Source of the DNA: Dromaius novaehollandiae
Lineage: Eukaryota > Chordata > Aves > Casuariiformes > Dromaiidae
Assembly (NCBI RefSeq): GCF_036370855.1
Contig: NC_088099.1
Span: forward strand, 143,671,017-143,735,016
Length of the DNA: 64,000 bases
Direction of reading: 5' to 3'
In this document: piece after piece, positions 14,290 to 25,257 of the stretch
How the letters are laid out: every line of letters begins with the position of its first letter
Numbering within the stretch: the first letter of the stretch is position 1
Translations under genes and position numbers: made by a program
Notes under the pieces: generated by a model
Database searches by the model: none
The model's input: the letters and a program-made list of their open reading frames with translations, nothing else
Told to the model about the DNA's origin: nothing

Positions 14290-14700
14290 CTCCAGGCTAG
14301 AGGCAAGTTGTAAACAATATCTGTGTGTTTTTATGTGATTTTAATTACAATTGCTGCACCTGTTTTAATCTGCATGTGGCATGGTGCAAGGATTTTTTCA
14401 TGTTTCATACATATTTTTTTCCCATACTAGCTGTGGGCAGGGAAATCTTGGTATTCTGAATTAATTAAAAATCTACAGGTATATTGATTTTCATGATAAA
14501 GCAGGACTTGAACATGTATGAGACTCAAAACCATGAACGGAGGGCACACGCAAATAAGGAATGAATGCATCAGATTAATATGTGTGTATTTAAAAATAGT
14601 GAGTGTACATAATGCTGTGCAAAGCTAAAATCTATTTTTAAATGTTTATATAAAAAGCCTCTATAAAAGAACGGAAGCTTATGTTCTCAAGGTCTCCAGT
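14290..14700. other. AT-rich block with homeodomain/E-box-like motifs
   Basis: The block has low GC, no repeat signature and no open frame. It contains clustered TTAATTA/GAATTAATTAA-type homeodomain motifs, a CACCTG E-box and several T- and A-rich runs. This composition resembles conserved non-coding elements in gene deserts, but no alignment could be made, so the call is a guess from composition. Confidence 0.2.
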
Positions 14701-17700
14701 TTGTCTATGTGGGTTGGTCAAAAAAGTTGTGACATGCTGAAAAAGGCATTTGCACCTTGTTGTTTTTAGCAAAAGTCACATCCAACAACATGGATTTAAA
14801 AGAGGAGAGACTGCAAAATACTTACAGGTCACAAGGCAATCTTTGACCATGCTCTCCAGGAGGTACATATGCCTTGCCTACCATTGAGCAACTGAATCTG
14901 TGAGCTTGTAACTGCCTCCCTCTCACTGTCATTCTTCATGAACCATTTCCTCATGTCCTCTCTTTTTTTGTCTCTCACAGGATGTGGGCAGCTCCATGTC
15001 ACATCCTCCTTTGAATGCTTTTTCCCCCCCCTCCAATGGAAACTAAACCAGTGTTCACTCAGGCAGCTCTGTCCATGGTTGCTGCAAAGGGTCAAGAACT
15101 ATAGGAGGAGAAAAAGGAGAGAGAAAGGACAATTAATTGTAGCCTCAGTGCCAGCAAAACCAACATCTTATGGTCAGCTTTGGGACACCTTTTCCCTGGG
15201 ATTGTCCTACTTTAAGGTGTGGCAGCAAAAGTATTTTCACAGGCTACCCTGTTGGACAGGATCCTGGGCCCATGGTAGGAGTGAGGTAGGTGGAGATGAC
15301 TGTGGTATCTACTTTTAGGAAAAAGTTAATGAGTGCCTGGGCACCTGGCAGGCTGCCAAGTCAACTAGGTGTGTGGAAGAAATGGGGATTGTCCAGACAG
15401 AAAGGAAGAAATCATGTCACTCTTACTAATGTGCCTCTGAAGTCTACTGATGGGAGAGTGAGTTCAGAGAGCAACACCGTGAGGCTAGCAATATTGTGGG
15501 CATTGACTCAGGTTGTCCTTGTTCTGGAGGATGTCATCCATGGCATGTCCCCAGAACAAAGACTGTGTTCAGAAAGGCAGCAGGCAAACTGGGAAAAGAT
15601 GCTGCAATGCTGCTTACTGAGGTGGTCCTCCAAAGCTAATAGGGAAGTGTAAGGGTACTGCAAGCCTGAGGAGTCCTGCCAAGAGAGCTGCATTGCTGTA
15701 CCGGCTTCATTCCAAAACAGAGCGTGGTCTTTGGCTTTCCTTCTCACTTTTGGTTAGTTTTTTTCCTTCTTTTTTTCATTTTTTAATGCTTGTGGATCAG
15801 CATACCATGCACTACAAAATACCTAGTTCTACAGTAGCATGCAGAAAGATGCATACCTTGAAGTGCCTTAAAATATGTCTTTCTCAAGTATTTATGTATT
15901 GTGATTTGACATCACCTTATACCAGTGCAGAGCTAAAAGCTAGTGAACCTGTAAAGCAAATAAATGATTGTAGATCTCTCTCTTTTTTTCATATTCTTCA
16001 TTTCTTCATTTTCATATTTTTTTCATATGAGGCATGAAGTGGATGTATGAAAGCTCCAGCGCTGGTTGTGAAAAACACATTTATAGGGAAAAGAATGGTA
16101 TGCTAACACATGGAGGAGGGAGGAGGTAAAAGTCCAGAAGGCAAAAAAGGGTAAATCAGCAAAATGATATCCTGTTAGGCCCCTGAACTGTGTCAGGTAC
16201 TGTTGCATGATGGTGTATATCAAACAATACTAACTACAGAGGATTTCAACCTGTTTGGGTTTCTGCTGGCAGTCATGTCAATCCTATCCCTGAGATCCAC
16301 GGATACTGAATCTGATCTACCATTGCATCTGTTTTGAATATCCTTTCAAAGGACATTGGCTGTCAAGTCTAAGGCTTATGACCTGAGACTGCAGAGCCAG
16401 TCTCTGCTGTTCTGTGTTCTTGTCAGCATTGATCTGGAGCCACAAAATCTAGTGAGAAGATCTTTATCACTTACAGGGCTAGGGCACATCCCCTTCCCAT
16501 CACTTGTTCAGACATGCTGAGGGGTCACAGTGGGGCACAAAAGACAATCAATCAATAGGCACGCACATGATATCAGCATGTGAACTCACCACAAGTGAAT
16601 GGCAAAGGGCAACACTCGGCCGCATGCCGGCATTTGGCTGATGAGATGATGTTTGATCGACACAACACTGGATCAATAGCAAGCACAGAAGTAAACAAGC
16701 AGGAAACAGATGTGGTCAGTAAACACGGCAGGGAATGTCAGTGGGAGGACTTGGCAGGCAAACAAGAGTTGATTCAGAAGGGAGATGCAGCCACACCTAT
16801 TTGGCGATGAGCAAACTCATCCTGCACCTCCAGACAATTGCTTTTGGATTTAATAACACACGTCAAAATGTCAGATGGTTCATAGCAATGAACTGTGCTG
16901 AGGACACCAGTCACTTTAATGTGAGATAGTTCAAACTGACTTGCAGCAAAATTCAGTGCCAACAAGTCACTGGTAAGCAGAACAGGTATTCTGATCTAAT
17001 GACAGAAACTGCCCCTATGTGCCTGCCTAGAAAATGATGGAGAACTAGAATCAAAAGAAATGGGAAATAAGCACGAGAAAAACTAACAGTCAAGACTGTT
17101 TAAAAAAAACTAAGAAATTATCTCACTCTGCATCATTCCTCCGTTACTTATTAATCTTATCTTTAAGTAAAGCTGTAGTAATAGATTTAGAATTTCTTCT
17201 ACTTCTACCATATATAACTTCTACCATCACCTTGTGAATGATTCCAGGCCTTTTCATTTGCTCCTTTTTAACCTCTTCTTGCACCTTCCAGTAGTTTCTC
17301 CTTTGCTCCTTCCCTCCCGAGTAGCACCTGCATTTTCCTTTTTCTCATCATGCAGTTCACGACATTCATGCTTGGCCTTAAATTGGAACCTTAATTCTGA
17401 TTAACTGTGATATCATGAGAAGATAATAATGCCTTTTTTATTTTTTAATTTGGACTAATCTTAGTGGGTCCACAAAAACTAAAATGCTTTAGTCATAACT
17501 GTATGGAGCTGTGATTTCTATATATATATTGTCATTACAGATTTCAGTGAATTGTAACCACCGAAACATTTTTGGTAGGTTTGGTTTGGATGTGATGACA
17601 AGCTTCTGCATTTGGTCTACCTTAATTACTGAGAGGTACTCTGATTTTTACTCTGTTCTACTGCAGAATGTTTGTTAATATCAGTGGGGCTTTTGGGTTG

Positions 17701-20224
17701 TTTTTAAATAAAAAACAACAGTTAATTTCTTGTTAACTAGAAATGCAGAAAAATGCTGCAGTATATTTATAATAATTTGAAGATATGATGTTTCAATTTA
17801 AAGCTTGTTTTTATTTTTCACTTTAACTTTTATTGTTACTTTCATTCATATTCCCTGACTTGCTTTACCTCATATAGGAACAACACAGAGCAGACGGAGT
17901 ACATGAGACAGATAAAATGCAATCACAACTAATTTATTTTGTCAGTGCTATGCAAAACTTCCACTATGCAGACCAGCTTTGCCTCTCTACCTGTTCACCG
18001 CATCAACTCTCTTTCTGCTAACCCATCCCTGTGCATGGAAATATCCCCTTTGGTGTGATAGATAGGTTTCAGGCAGTGAAAAAATTTTGAAAAAAATACC
18101 TAAGAGCGAATGGTAAATTGTCCTTATTATCTTTATCCTTATTATAGAAATTCAACTGCGGGGGCCTGTATTGTTTCACAATGGGTTCTATTTGCTAATA
18201 GTCTCTCTGGAAGTATCTAAACTGCAGAGCAATGATTTGGACAATACTGGGACCCATGCTGCGACCAGGGCCTACAGCACAAAGGCATAAAAGACAAAGC
18301 AGCCAGAGGGAAGGTCATGGTCCTCTGTCCTGCAAGCAGATATTCTGTTTTACTGAAAGCAGAAAAAGGAAATTCAGAGATGATCCAGGGCTCAACACAC
18401 CTTCAGGAGATCTGCTTTATCTGAAATTCTCTTCCAGCCAGGTATGTGTGACAACAGGAGCCTGACAGAGCCATGTTATAGGGACATAACCCTTGAAAGT
18501 GCAGTTTCCAGTACCGCAACTAAGGTCAGCACTCTTTTCGTTAATCAGCATCAGCCAGGGAAAAGACTACTGTTTCATTTGACAATCTTCTCTCTGATCA
18601 AAGAGGAACTCATTCTGAAAGCCACCTGCTTCCAAGCACAAAGCACAAAGTGCCCACCACCCCCACCGGCCAACACGCATGTGCACATGTGCTTTCACTG
18701 TTTTTTTATAGTTGTCTATTTCCATAAAGGTCAGAACCTATTGATGTGATTATTTTAATACAGTGTGGACAGTACTGTCCAGATACAATCATTTTCAGTA
18801 TTGTTAGTTTAATGTGGAAGAGATCATTGCAAACAGGAATGCTAGGAAAATAAATGTACCTTTGTTATCACAGGCTTATGTTTCACTGTCTTAGGAGATG
18901 CTGTCACATCTAGGTCTACTTCCAGTAACTTAAGTGTCAGAAATCTGCTACACAGCTCCCCGCTCCCCTATAACTGCTATTGTGCTATAGGCTCAGTTGT
19001 AATTCAGAACGATGACCTGAAGCATTCACCATATTGCTTTAGGGATTTTTTCTTTTTCCTCTCCCCAGAAAGGAACACTGCAGTCATCTAGCCTGATCCC
19101 TTGTTAAATGGAAACCAACACCTAGTAATACCTCTAGCAAGCACATTACCGTTGCTGTTTTGGCCCTGACACAGAACTGTTTCAGGACTCTAGGTTTATT
19201 TTAAAACCACAATTGCTTAAATTGTGGCAATCCTATGTTTAAGCAGAAGGCATAGCTGCTGCCTCAGTTTCTCCTTTTTCTAACAGGTGTGCAATTTGAC
19301 GAGGCAGAGACATTCAGCCTTCCTTTGTGATACATGAAATTTTGAATACAAAATAAAGCACTCTGCCCTTCTCTATTAGGCCTGTCTATATCTCTGTATT
19401 TGCAAACTAGTATCTTCCAAATCACTTACACCATGAATACAGTCTGCAAACAACTTCCTCTGCGGTCCTTGCCTCACATGCCAAAAGAAGATGTAGTGCA
19501 CTTTCAACTTGAAACAAATTCTGCTTCTCCCATCTCAAAGTTTCCTTTTGCTTTCAATTCATTTAGCTCTTTTAGCCTCAGTGTGGGTCTTGTCTGTAAA
19601 CTCTTCTCTGAAGACGATTTCATCCTCTCTGGGATTCCAATCTGGCCTTGTCTCAAGCCCTTTTCCTACAGCCCCTCCCGAGCCATTTTTCCGGATCCCA
19701 CTGAGGAGGAACAGCTCCTATTTTTAGGCTGCGTCTGTATTCTAAGCACAGAGGAATGTGACTGCGAGCAGAGCTTTCTGGGAGGAGAGGAGATGGTCGG
19801 AGGGTATGTGCATACTGCAGTCGCACAAGCGCTGCAGCACAGTGTTAGCAATAGCCCAGCAAATTTTAACTGATAGGAGAAGCAGCTCATTAGAAATCGA
19901 TCTGCAGCATCATGGGGTTCGACAGGCCTGATTTCTCCTGATTCTCACAAATAAACTATCAAAGCTAGGCTACGCATTGTAGGTGCATCTAGGTGTATCT
20001 TGGCTACAATGCAGTTACTGCTATGATTGCAGCAGTCATATCTGCAATCTTTTGCTTTTTCTGAGCACCATAAAGCATAACCACGATGCTTGATTTTAAA
20101 GGGACTCAGGCCAATAACGAACACCAGCATGTATCTGCCTCAAAAGGTAGCGCAATCTTTTCAGGGCTGAGGAAGAGTAGCTGGTTTTAGAACTGCCTTT
20201 GTCAGCAGCGCGGACAGGATGGTG

Positions 20225-20230
20225 ACTCAC
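20225..20230 (-). other. Possible divergent splice donor (GTGAGT, minus strand)
   Basis: On the minus strand the sequence reads GGTGGT then GTGAGT, just outside the CpG island. CpG-island promoters often fire in both directions, and this could be the first donor of a divergent non-coding transcript. The exonic side (GGT) is a poor match to the usual CAG, so chance is likely. Confidence 0.15.
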
Positions 20231-20634
20231 ACCACCAGGCACCTGGCTGCCTAGAGCCGAAACCTTTAGCTCTCGGGGTGACCACAACAGGAAGCATTTG
20301 CCTGTCTCTATCCACAGGCAGGAAAAGCCGGCGGCCTGCTGCAGCCCCTGCTCTGTGCGAACCCCCTCCGTCGCCATCCACCCCGGGCGCTGCTCGGCCC
20401 CGCAGGGGCCGAACTGCGGCGGCACCAGCGCTGCCCGGGCCCTCCGAGAGCAGCTGCAGCCGCGCCGCCCGCTCTGTGCCCACCGCCGCCCCGCAGCACC
20501 TCGTGGGGCAGGACGGGGCTCCCCGCCGACTCCCGCTGGCCCCGCCGCCGCAGGCCCTTCCCGCCCCGCCGCCGTTAAGGTCACAACGGCCGCGGCGCCC
20601 CGCCCCCCGCGTTATGTAACAGGGAGGCGCCGCC

Positions 20635-20639
20635 ATTGG
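20635..20639 (-). promoter_or_regulatory. Inverted CCAAT box
   Basis: ATTGG occurs in the context CGCCATTGGCCGG, a typical NF-Y site in reverse orientation. GCCGCCATT just before it also resembles a YY1 site. It lies about 130-160 bp upstream of the inferred transcription start, within the normal range for NF-Y. Confidence 0.6.
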
Positions 20640-20644
20640 CCGGC

Positions 20645-20715
20645 GGGGCCGGACGAGGCGCTGGCGGGGCCGGACGAGGCGCTGGCGGGGCCGGACGAGG
20701 CGCTGGCGGGGCCGG
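20645..20715. repeat. GC-rich 21-bp minisatellite, three full copies
   Basis: A 21-bp unit that starts GGGGCCGG, continues ACGAGGCG and ends CTGGC repeats perfectly three times (starts at 20645, 20666 and 20687). A truncated fourth copy begins at 20708. The period is a multiple of three, so the open frames crossing it show seven-residue repeats; these are artefacts. It sits between the CCAAT box and the GC box of the ZNF706 promoter. Confidence 0.95.
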
Positions 20716-20730
20716 CTCGCGCCGGCACGC

Positions 20731-20743
20731 GGGGGCGGGGCGG
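20731..20743 (+). promoter_or_regulatory. GC box (Sp/KLF site)
   Basis: GGGGGCGGGGCGG matches the Sp1/KLF consensus. GCGTGCGCAGTG directly downstream resembles half of an NRF1 site. Both lie 40-60 bp before the inferred start region. Confidence 0.55.
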
Positions 20744-20762
20744 AGCGTGCGCAGTGCCGGCG

Positions 20763-20789
20763 CCTCCCTCCTCCCTCCTCCCTCCTCCT
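20763..20789. repeat. 7-bp pyrimidine tandem repeat (CCTCCCT)
   Basis: Three perfect CCTCCCT copies plus a partial fourth form a pure pyrimidine tract on the + strand. The tract sits where transcription probably begins, and initiation inside such a tract could give a C/T-rich 5' end. This start assignment is inferred, not seen. Confidence 0.85.
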
Positions 20790-20890
20790 CTCGGGCAGGC
20801 GGCGGCGGCGGCGGCTGCTGCTGCTGCGGGGCCGCGCGGAGCCTTCCCCACCCGCTCGCCAGGGCCGCCGAGGCCGGACTCCGAGGCCGG
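20790..20890 (+). other. ZNF706: ZNF706 exon 1 (5'UTR)
   Basis: This is a GC-rich non-coding exon ending at a strong donor (GGCCGG, then GTGAGC). It contains no ATG, so the first AUG of the spliced message is the main start in exon 2. The last base, G20890, becomes position -3 relative to the AUG after splicing and supplies the favourable Kozak purine. The 5' boundary is approximate. Confidence 0.7.
20798..20827. repeat. (GGC)6(TGC)4 trinucleotide tract in 5'UTR
   Basis: Six GGC triplets run straight into four TGC triplets inside the inferred exon 1. The tract is short and perfect. Such 5'UTR GGC/CTG tracts tend to vary in length and can slow scanning ribosomes; any effect here is inference. 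Confidence 0.9.
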
Positions 20891-20917
20891 GTGAGCGCCG
20901 GCGCGGCCCCTCGTGGC

Positions 20918-20933
20918 GGGCGGGCGGGCGGGG
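20918..20933 (+). other. G-quadruplex-prone tract at start of intron 1
   Basis: Four runs of three or four G are each separated by a single C (20918-20920, 20922-20924, 20926-20928 and 20930-20933). This is an ideal short-loop G4 pattern on the transcribed-RNA-like strand, beginning 27 bp after the donor. Confidence 0.7.
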
Positions 20934-20970
20934 CGGCCGGCGGGGGCTGCGGCGCGGCGCGGTGGGGCAG

Positions 20971-20995
20971 GCCCGGCCCGGCCCGGCCCGGCCGG
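20971..20995 (-). repeat. (GCCCG)4 tandem repeat, G4-prone on minus strand
   Basis: Four copies of GCCCG plus a GCCGG variant give regularly spaced GGG runs on the minus (template) strand, separated by two bases. This is a second quadruplex-capable tract within about 55 bp of the first, on the opposite strand. Confidence 0.7.
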
Positions 20996-23847
20996 CAGCG
21001 CTCCGCTCGGCACCCGCCGTGGGCGCCCCCGCCGGGGCTGGGCGGCTCGGGCCCGCTGGCTCCCCTCGGCCCCTTCGCGCGCGGCACGTGGCGGCGCCGG
21101 CCGGGCTGAGCTGCGCCTTCGAGTGGCCGCCCGCAGCCGTGCCGGGCGGCGGCGGCCCCTGCGGCGCGGCCTGGTCGCGGGAGCTGGGCTGCCCGGGCCG
21201 CTGCTTGGTCCTGGAAGTGACAGCGGAAGCAGCTGTTGGTGTCCAGTTTTAGGACTTGAAAGTATCTGCTGGGTCCTGGGTGCTCGCAAGGAAACGAGCC
21301 TGTGCGAGGCATTAGTGCGCTGTGGGTTTGGTCACGCTGCGCTGCGATGCATGTGCTGTTGCTGTAATGATTTGACTGCAAATTCTCGTTGGTATGTTCT
21401 CGTGCATTAGGCTTCCTGCGTGCTCACACGCTGTATTTCAAAACACCAGGCCAGTGTGCTGACCTTGCAGGGGGTGTGCCCGATAAAGAAATCGCTTATT
21501 TGTGCTGTGCAAATAAAATGCAGCTGTAGCATTGTAGATGAATTCAGTTTTCCTTTTATAATAAACTTTAGGGTTGTCTGTGTCAGTCTGTCAGTATACT
21601 CATAGTTCAAATGTTCTTAACTTGCCAGTACTTAGTACTCTGTGTGTTTAAGTTGCATTAAGTGTAACTTGCAGTATTTAAACACTGCTGGTGTTTTGGT
21701 TCCAGGCATCATATGAAGGTTGATATTTTTTAAGCAGATGTTTTCATTCATATTTCTTTGTTTGTGCCTTAGCTAAAACAGCAGTTGCCCAATACATATG
21801 AGCTCAGTGTGACTGAGCTTTTGCAATGTATTAGTTAACAAGCTCTTATCAAGGGACTAAAATACATAGTAATAGGCAACTGCTTTATTAAAATCTACTT
21901 CTTGCTTGCTATATCTCAATAGATCTTTTCTATCAGGAGCTCTTTGACTCTTGGAGGATTGCTGTGATGCTGATAGAATAGAACTGAAATAAATCTACAG
22001 TTCCTTCTAGTATATGTAAAGCTATTGCCAATAATGCTGTGTGGGTTTTTTTTCCTTTTTTTCCTTTAATGAGAATGCAGTGTTCTCGTTAAGCTGTGCT
22101 CCACACAAACGGTGTGAGGCCCTGGCTGGGATGTTTCAGAGTAATGGTAGCATCCACTGAAACTGTTGACAGTGAAACACAAACTGGTATTTTTAATCTA
22201 TTAATACTTGATGCTCTATCTCCTGTAAACTGTTGAATGCTAGAAACTACAAGTATTTCTGTATGCTTATTAACATTGAAGACAAGAAAACTAATTCTAT
22301 TACTAGCCATATTAAGGAATAATAGTTACAGAATTACTTGGACTTGTAAGTTTTTGTCTAGAGAAATTGATAGGGGAAAGAGGAGGGAACATTCAAGATG
22401 TAGCATGATACTTGCACAGAGTTGCATGGTGTGGTTATATACAGGGAAAAAACTTGACTCTTTGGCCTGAGAGGTGCCTTTCAATCTGTGTGAGCTTTTT
22501 TGGGTCAGGACCATCTTCTTGTTTAAGTGTCGAGCACTGTGAAGCTACGTGCCTAGGAATTCTTGCAATGCTACTGAATTTCTAGGTGCAGTTGACATTT
22601 CATGAAAACTTCTTTTTTTTTTTTGGTGTTTCAGAGGACTTTTCATGGGTATTTACTGGCGCTCAATCTTTGCCTAGATAGGCCATTCTCCTTGCAGGAG
22701 AAGACTGTCCCTTCTTGTGGGAAGGGCTACGTGACAGACCTGTTATATCTGTGCAGTATATTTTCATAAAATACCAAACTTGCTGCTAAACTACAAGTTT
22801 CATATAGGGACCATAACCCACAAACCAGCTTCCTGGCAACATTAGACTTTACTAGTTGTCCTGGAAACAATGAGCAATTATTAGCTGTCCTGTGCCTGCT
22901 TCTGGAATCCAGCATTTCCAGGAGAGCCGCACAACTGGATTGTGTGTGGGATGTAAGGGACTGTGAGAAAGATGATAGCTGAAAGTGGGCTGCTGGATTA
23001 TATAATCACATTTTGAAGTCTGCTGTGTTTGCATTTCTGAATCCTGCCTGACATCTGCTCTGGGGGTGGGATGCAGGCTGGGTTGGATGGCCTAGTAGGC
23101 TGCGTGCAGGTGTCTGTATAAAATGTGTCATTTTGCTGTTGCCTGAAACGTAGTTTAGTATCCCTTTTCTTTTTATGGTGGACCTTCTAATGGCAGGTGG
23201 CAGCAGGGTCTGATTCCTTTATGCCTCTCTTTTGTATGGAGTAAGGGCTTCTGATGGAGGCAGTTTTATTCCTTTTTTCAAAAGAATAAATGTATGTAAA
23301 GTCAGCTGAAAATCAGAGGATGGTCGCCTGTAAAAACAGCCTTGAATAAAGAAAGTTGTCGTGTTGTTCTTACTGTTCCTGATTCCAAAGCAAATCGCAA
23401 GCAGGTACACCAAAAATGTTTTGATTGGTCTTTCTTGGAACCTGTTTTGGTTTCCAGAAATAAAGGTTGAGTCTTAAGTTTAAAAACAAAAAAACTCTAA
23501 ATTTTACTGTACCTGCAGAAATAGAGAATAAGTTTCTATTAACTGCAAAGGAAACAAATTGTTGTACTCATTGACAACACCTTTCAAAGGTAGGCCTTGA
23601 AGCTTCTTAGAAGCGGAAGCCTTAGAATGGATTAAATCACTCTAGCGAATGTTGTTAGCAAAATAATAAACCTGGAGGCTCTTCACAAAAAGAGCTTGAA
23701 CAGATGTCTGTTGTATATGAATTATGGGAGTTGTAGGCCTTATAGAAAGAGCACCTGACTGTTTATGTTCATAGTTATGGCTTCTGAGTCAGCTAGCGGC
23801 AGTAGTTTCTCACATGCGTAGACTAAATGTCTTCTTTTTGTTTGTAG

Positions 23848-23984
23848 ATATGGCTCGTGGACAGCAGAAGATTCAGTCGCAGCAGAAAAATGCCAAAAAA
23901 CAAGCTGAGCAAAAAAAGAAACAAGGACATGATCAGAAGGCTGCAGCCAAGGCTGCCTTGATATATACCTGCACTGTCTGTAGG
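23848..23984 (+). other. ZNF706: ZNF706 exon 2 (start codon, codons 1-45)
   Basis: The acceptor AG is at 23846-23847. The exon opens with AT followed by the ATG at 23850, runs 45 full codons and ends with AGG before donor GTAAGA. The junction is phase 0. Confidence 0.95.
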
Positions 23985-25257
23985 GTAAGAGGAACTGAAG
24001 GCAGAGTATTATTGGAGGCAGGGCTTTCCTGCAGCTATAGCAGACCTTGTTGGAAGATGATATTGTGGAAACTAAGTAAAATGCTTCTAAGTGGCTGATT
24101 AGCTTGTTGCTATAAGCATTTGTATCTGTTATGTATCTAATACAAAGTTGTGACTTGTTTACAGATCACTCAGCTGTATTGATGATTTAGATATAAGAAA
24201 ACCTGTGCAGACATGTGCAGATCTGTTTTGTACTGCTAGTTATCCTGCCTAATGAATTGCAAGGGTCTGCATGTGCTGTTGGTGTGTCATATAAAGTTTA
24301 AAAGGTTTGAGATCACTTCCTGTACAACCGCAAAGGAAGAGATGGTTTCTTTGTGCTGGAACTGGCCTGCCGTGGGATCACTGGTTATTGATGTTAATGA
24401 AGAGAGGAAAAGTATTACTGCATGATGCTAAAAGCTTTAATGTAGGTGTGATATACAGTAACTTCTACTAGAATGAATGACTTGACAAGGGAATGGAAAT
24501 GTAAGCGCTACTGAGACTATGCTTTCCTTCTGGCTGATGTCCTGAATGTGCCAGTTCTGGAGCTGAAGGATAAACTTGCATTTTTCACCCAAATAGCCAG
24601 TCCTAGAATAGATTGGTCGCTTTTAATGTCTTAATGAAGATTACAAATTGAGGACTGCCCACTTAAATACTTGTAACCAGCTCTTCTTTTTGTGAAATGG
24701 GCAGTTAATGCCTGCAGGCGTGTAGTGGCAATGGTCTTAGATAGTTTGTGCCATGTAGAGAATCAGCCTGTGCTGCATAACTCTTGAGCCTTTTCATAAA
24801 ACAGAATAAATACGTTTCATAAAGATCTGGTTCTGAAAAGGATAAACATTTATATTTTTGTGTTAAAAAGGAAAATGGTAAGGAGATAAGTTTCCCATCA
24901 AAGCAACATGTGAAGTACGTAAGAGCTGCAGGGAGGTTTCTGTTAAGGATAATACTGTTCATGAACTTTTCAAGAGTGTGATCCTAATTCTAAAAAGTGA
25001 CTCTCTGATTCTGAGGTTAAATATTCTTAATCTGCAGCTAAATTAATGGTGCTTCTATCACTAGGGCAGTGTTATTGTGAATACATTTTTTTCTTGATAA
25101 AGCAAATTAAAGCATTTAACTCTTGTACTGTGCATAAAGTTAAATGTCTCTCTTTAATCAGACACAAATGCCGGACCCCAAGACCTTCAAACAGCACTTT
25201 GAAAGCAAGCATCCTAAGACTCCACTTCCTCCAGAACTGGCTGATGTTCAGGCGTAA
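23850..25257 (+). CDS. ZNF706: ZNF706, small SERF-like C2H2 zinc finger protein (spliced)
   Basis: The coding sequence joins 23850-23984 and 25162-25257: 77 codons including TAA, 76 residues, the normal ZNF706 length. Residues 1-35 are highly basic and rich in K, Q and A, beginning MARGQQKIQSQQKNAKK. This resembles the N-terminal 4F5/SERF motif and is probably disordered. Residues 41-62 form one C2H2 finger, C41-x2-C44-x12-H57-x4-H62, split by the phase-0 intron just after R45. The tail is proline-rich and ends ADVQA. From family knowledge, ZNF706 is a nuclear/cytosolic nucleic-acid-binding protein reported to promote exit from pluripotency and, more recently, to bind G-quadruplexes. Position 20 is Glu; I recall Gly there in human. 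The start is fixed by the only upstream-free AUG, with a purine at -3 and G at +4. Confidence 0.97.
23985..25161 (+). other. ZNF706: ZNF706 intron 2
   Basis: The intron is 1,177 bp, with donor GTAAGA and acceptor CTCTCTTTAATCAG, whose pyrimidine tract is interrupted by AA. It is AT-rich and nothing else was recognised in it. Confidence 0.9.

Larger units (their letters stand above)
1..20300. other. Intergenic region upstream of ZNF706
   Basis: About 20 kb of mixed AT-rich and moderate-GC sequence. Both strands have many stops, and no open frame shows a recognisable domain or a matching pair of splice sites. Items worth naming (the 2.1 kb hairpin, the (AAAC)4 tract, the p53-like element and the 14.3-14.7 kb AT-rich block) are listed separately. 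No tRNA, snRNA or young transposon was recognised. By recall of amniote synteny this side faces GRHL2, so distal regulatory DNA is plausible but is not shown by the sequence. Confidence 0.7.
20320..21200. promoter_or_regulatory. ZNF706: ZNF706 CpG-island promoter
   Basis: An abrupt rise in GC and CpG density begins near 20.32 kb and fades by about 21.2 kb, with AT-rich DNA on both sides. The island contains an inverted CCAAT box, GC boxes, short tandem repeats and an exon-end GTGAGC donor, and it lies just upstream of the ZNF706 coding exons on the same strand. No TATA box was seen at a suitable distance. This is the layout of a dispersed-start, broadly expressed housekeeping promoter. The long open frames that cross the island on both strands reflect a shortage of stop codons in GC-rich DNA and are not genes. 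Confidence 0.9.
20891..23847 (+). other. ZNF706: ZNF706 intron 1
   Basis: The intron is about 3.0 kb, with donor GTGAGC and an acceptor with a good pyrimidine tract ending TTTGTTTGTAG. Its first 300 bp are still CpG island and hold two G-quadruplex-prone tracts. The rest is AT-rich with poly-T runs (for example near 22612), and no repeat element was firmly identified in it. Confidence 0.85.

Noticed and set aside
14957..15290. Strong acceptor (ending TCTCTCACAG at 14981) followed by a donor-like GAG/GTAGGT near 15282
   Set aside because: The intervening frame has no protein resemblance and no partner exons were found; such pairs are common by chance.
20096..21410. Several long open frames on both strands (up to 266 codons) across the CpG island
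   Set aside because: They arise from the lack of stop codons in GC-rich DNA and the 21-bp (multiple of three) repeat. They are low-complexity A/G/P/R, overlap each other in all frames and resemble no protein.
23060..23100. Short CR1-3'-end-like phrase (GGGTTGGATGGCCTAGTAGG) in intron 1
   Set aside because: Only about 25-30 bp match, with no flanking element sequence; too short to call.
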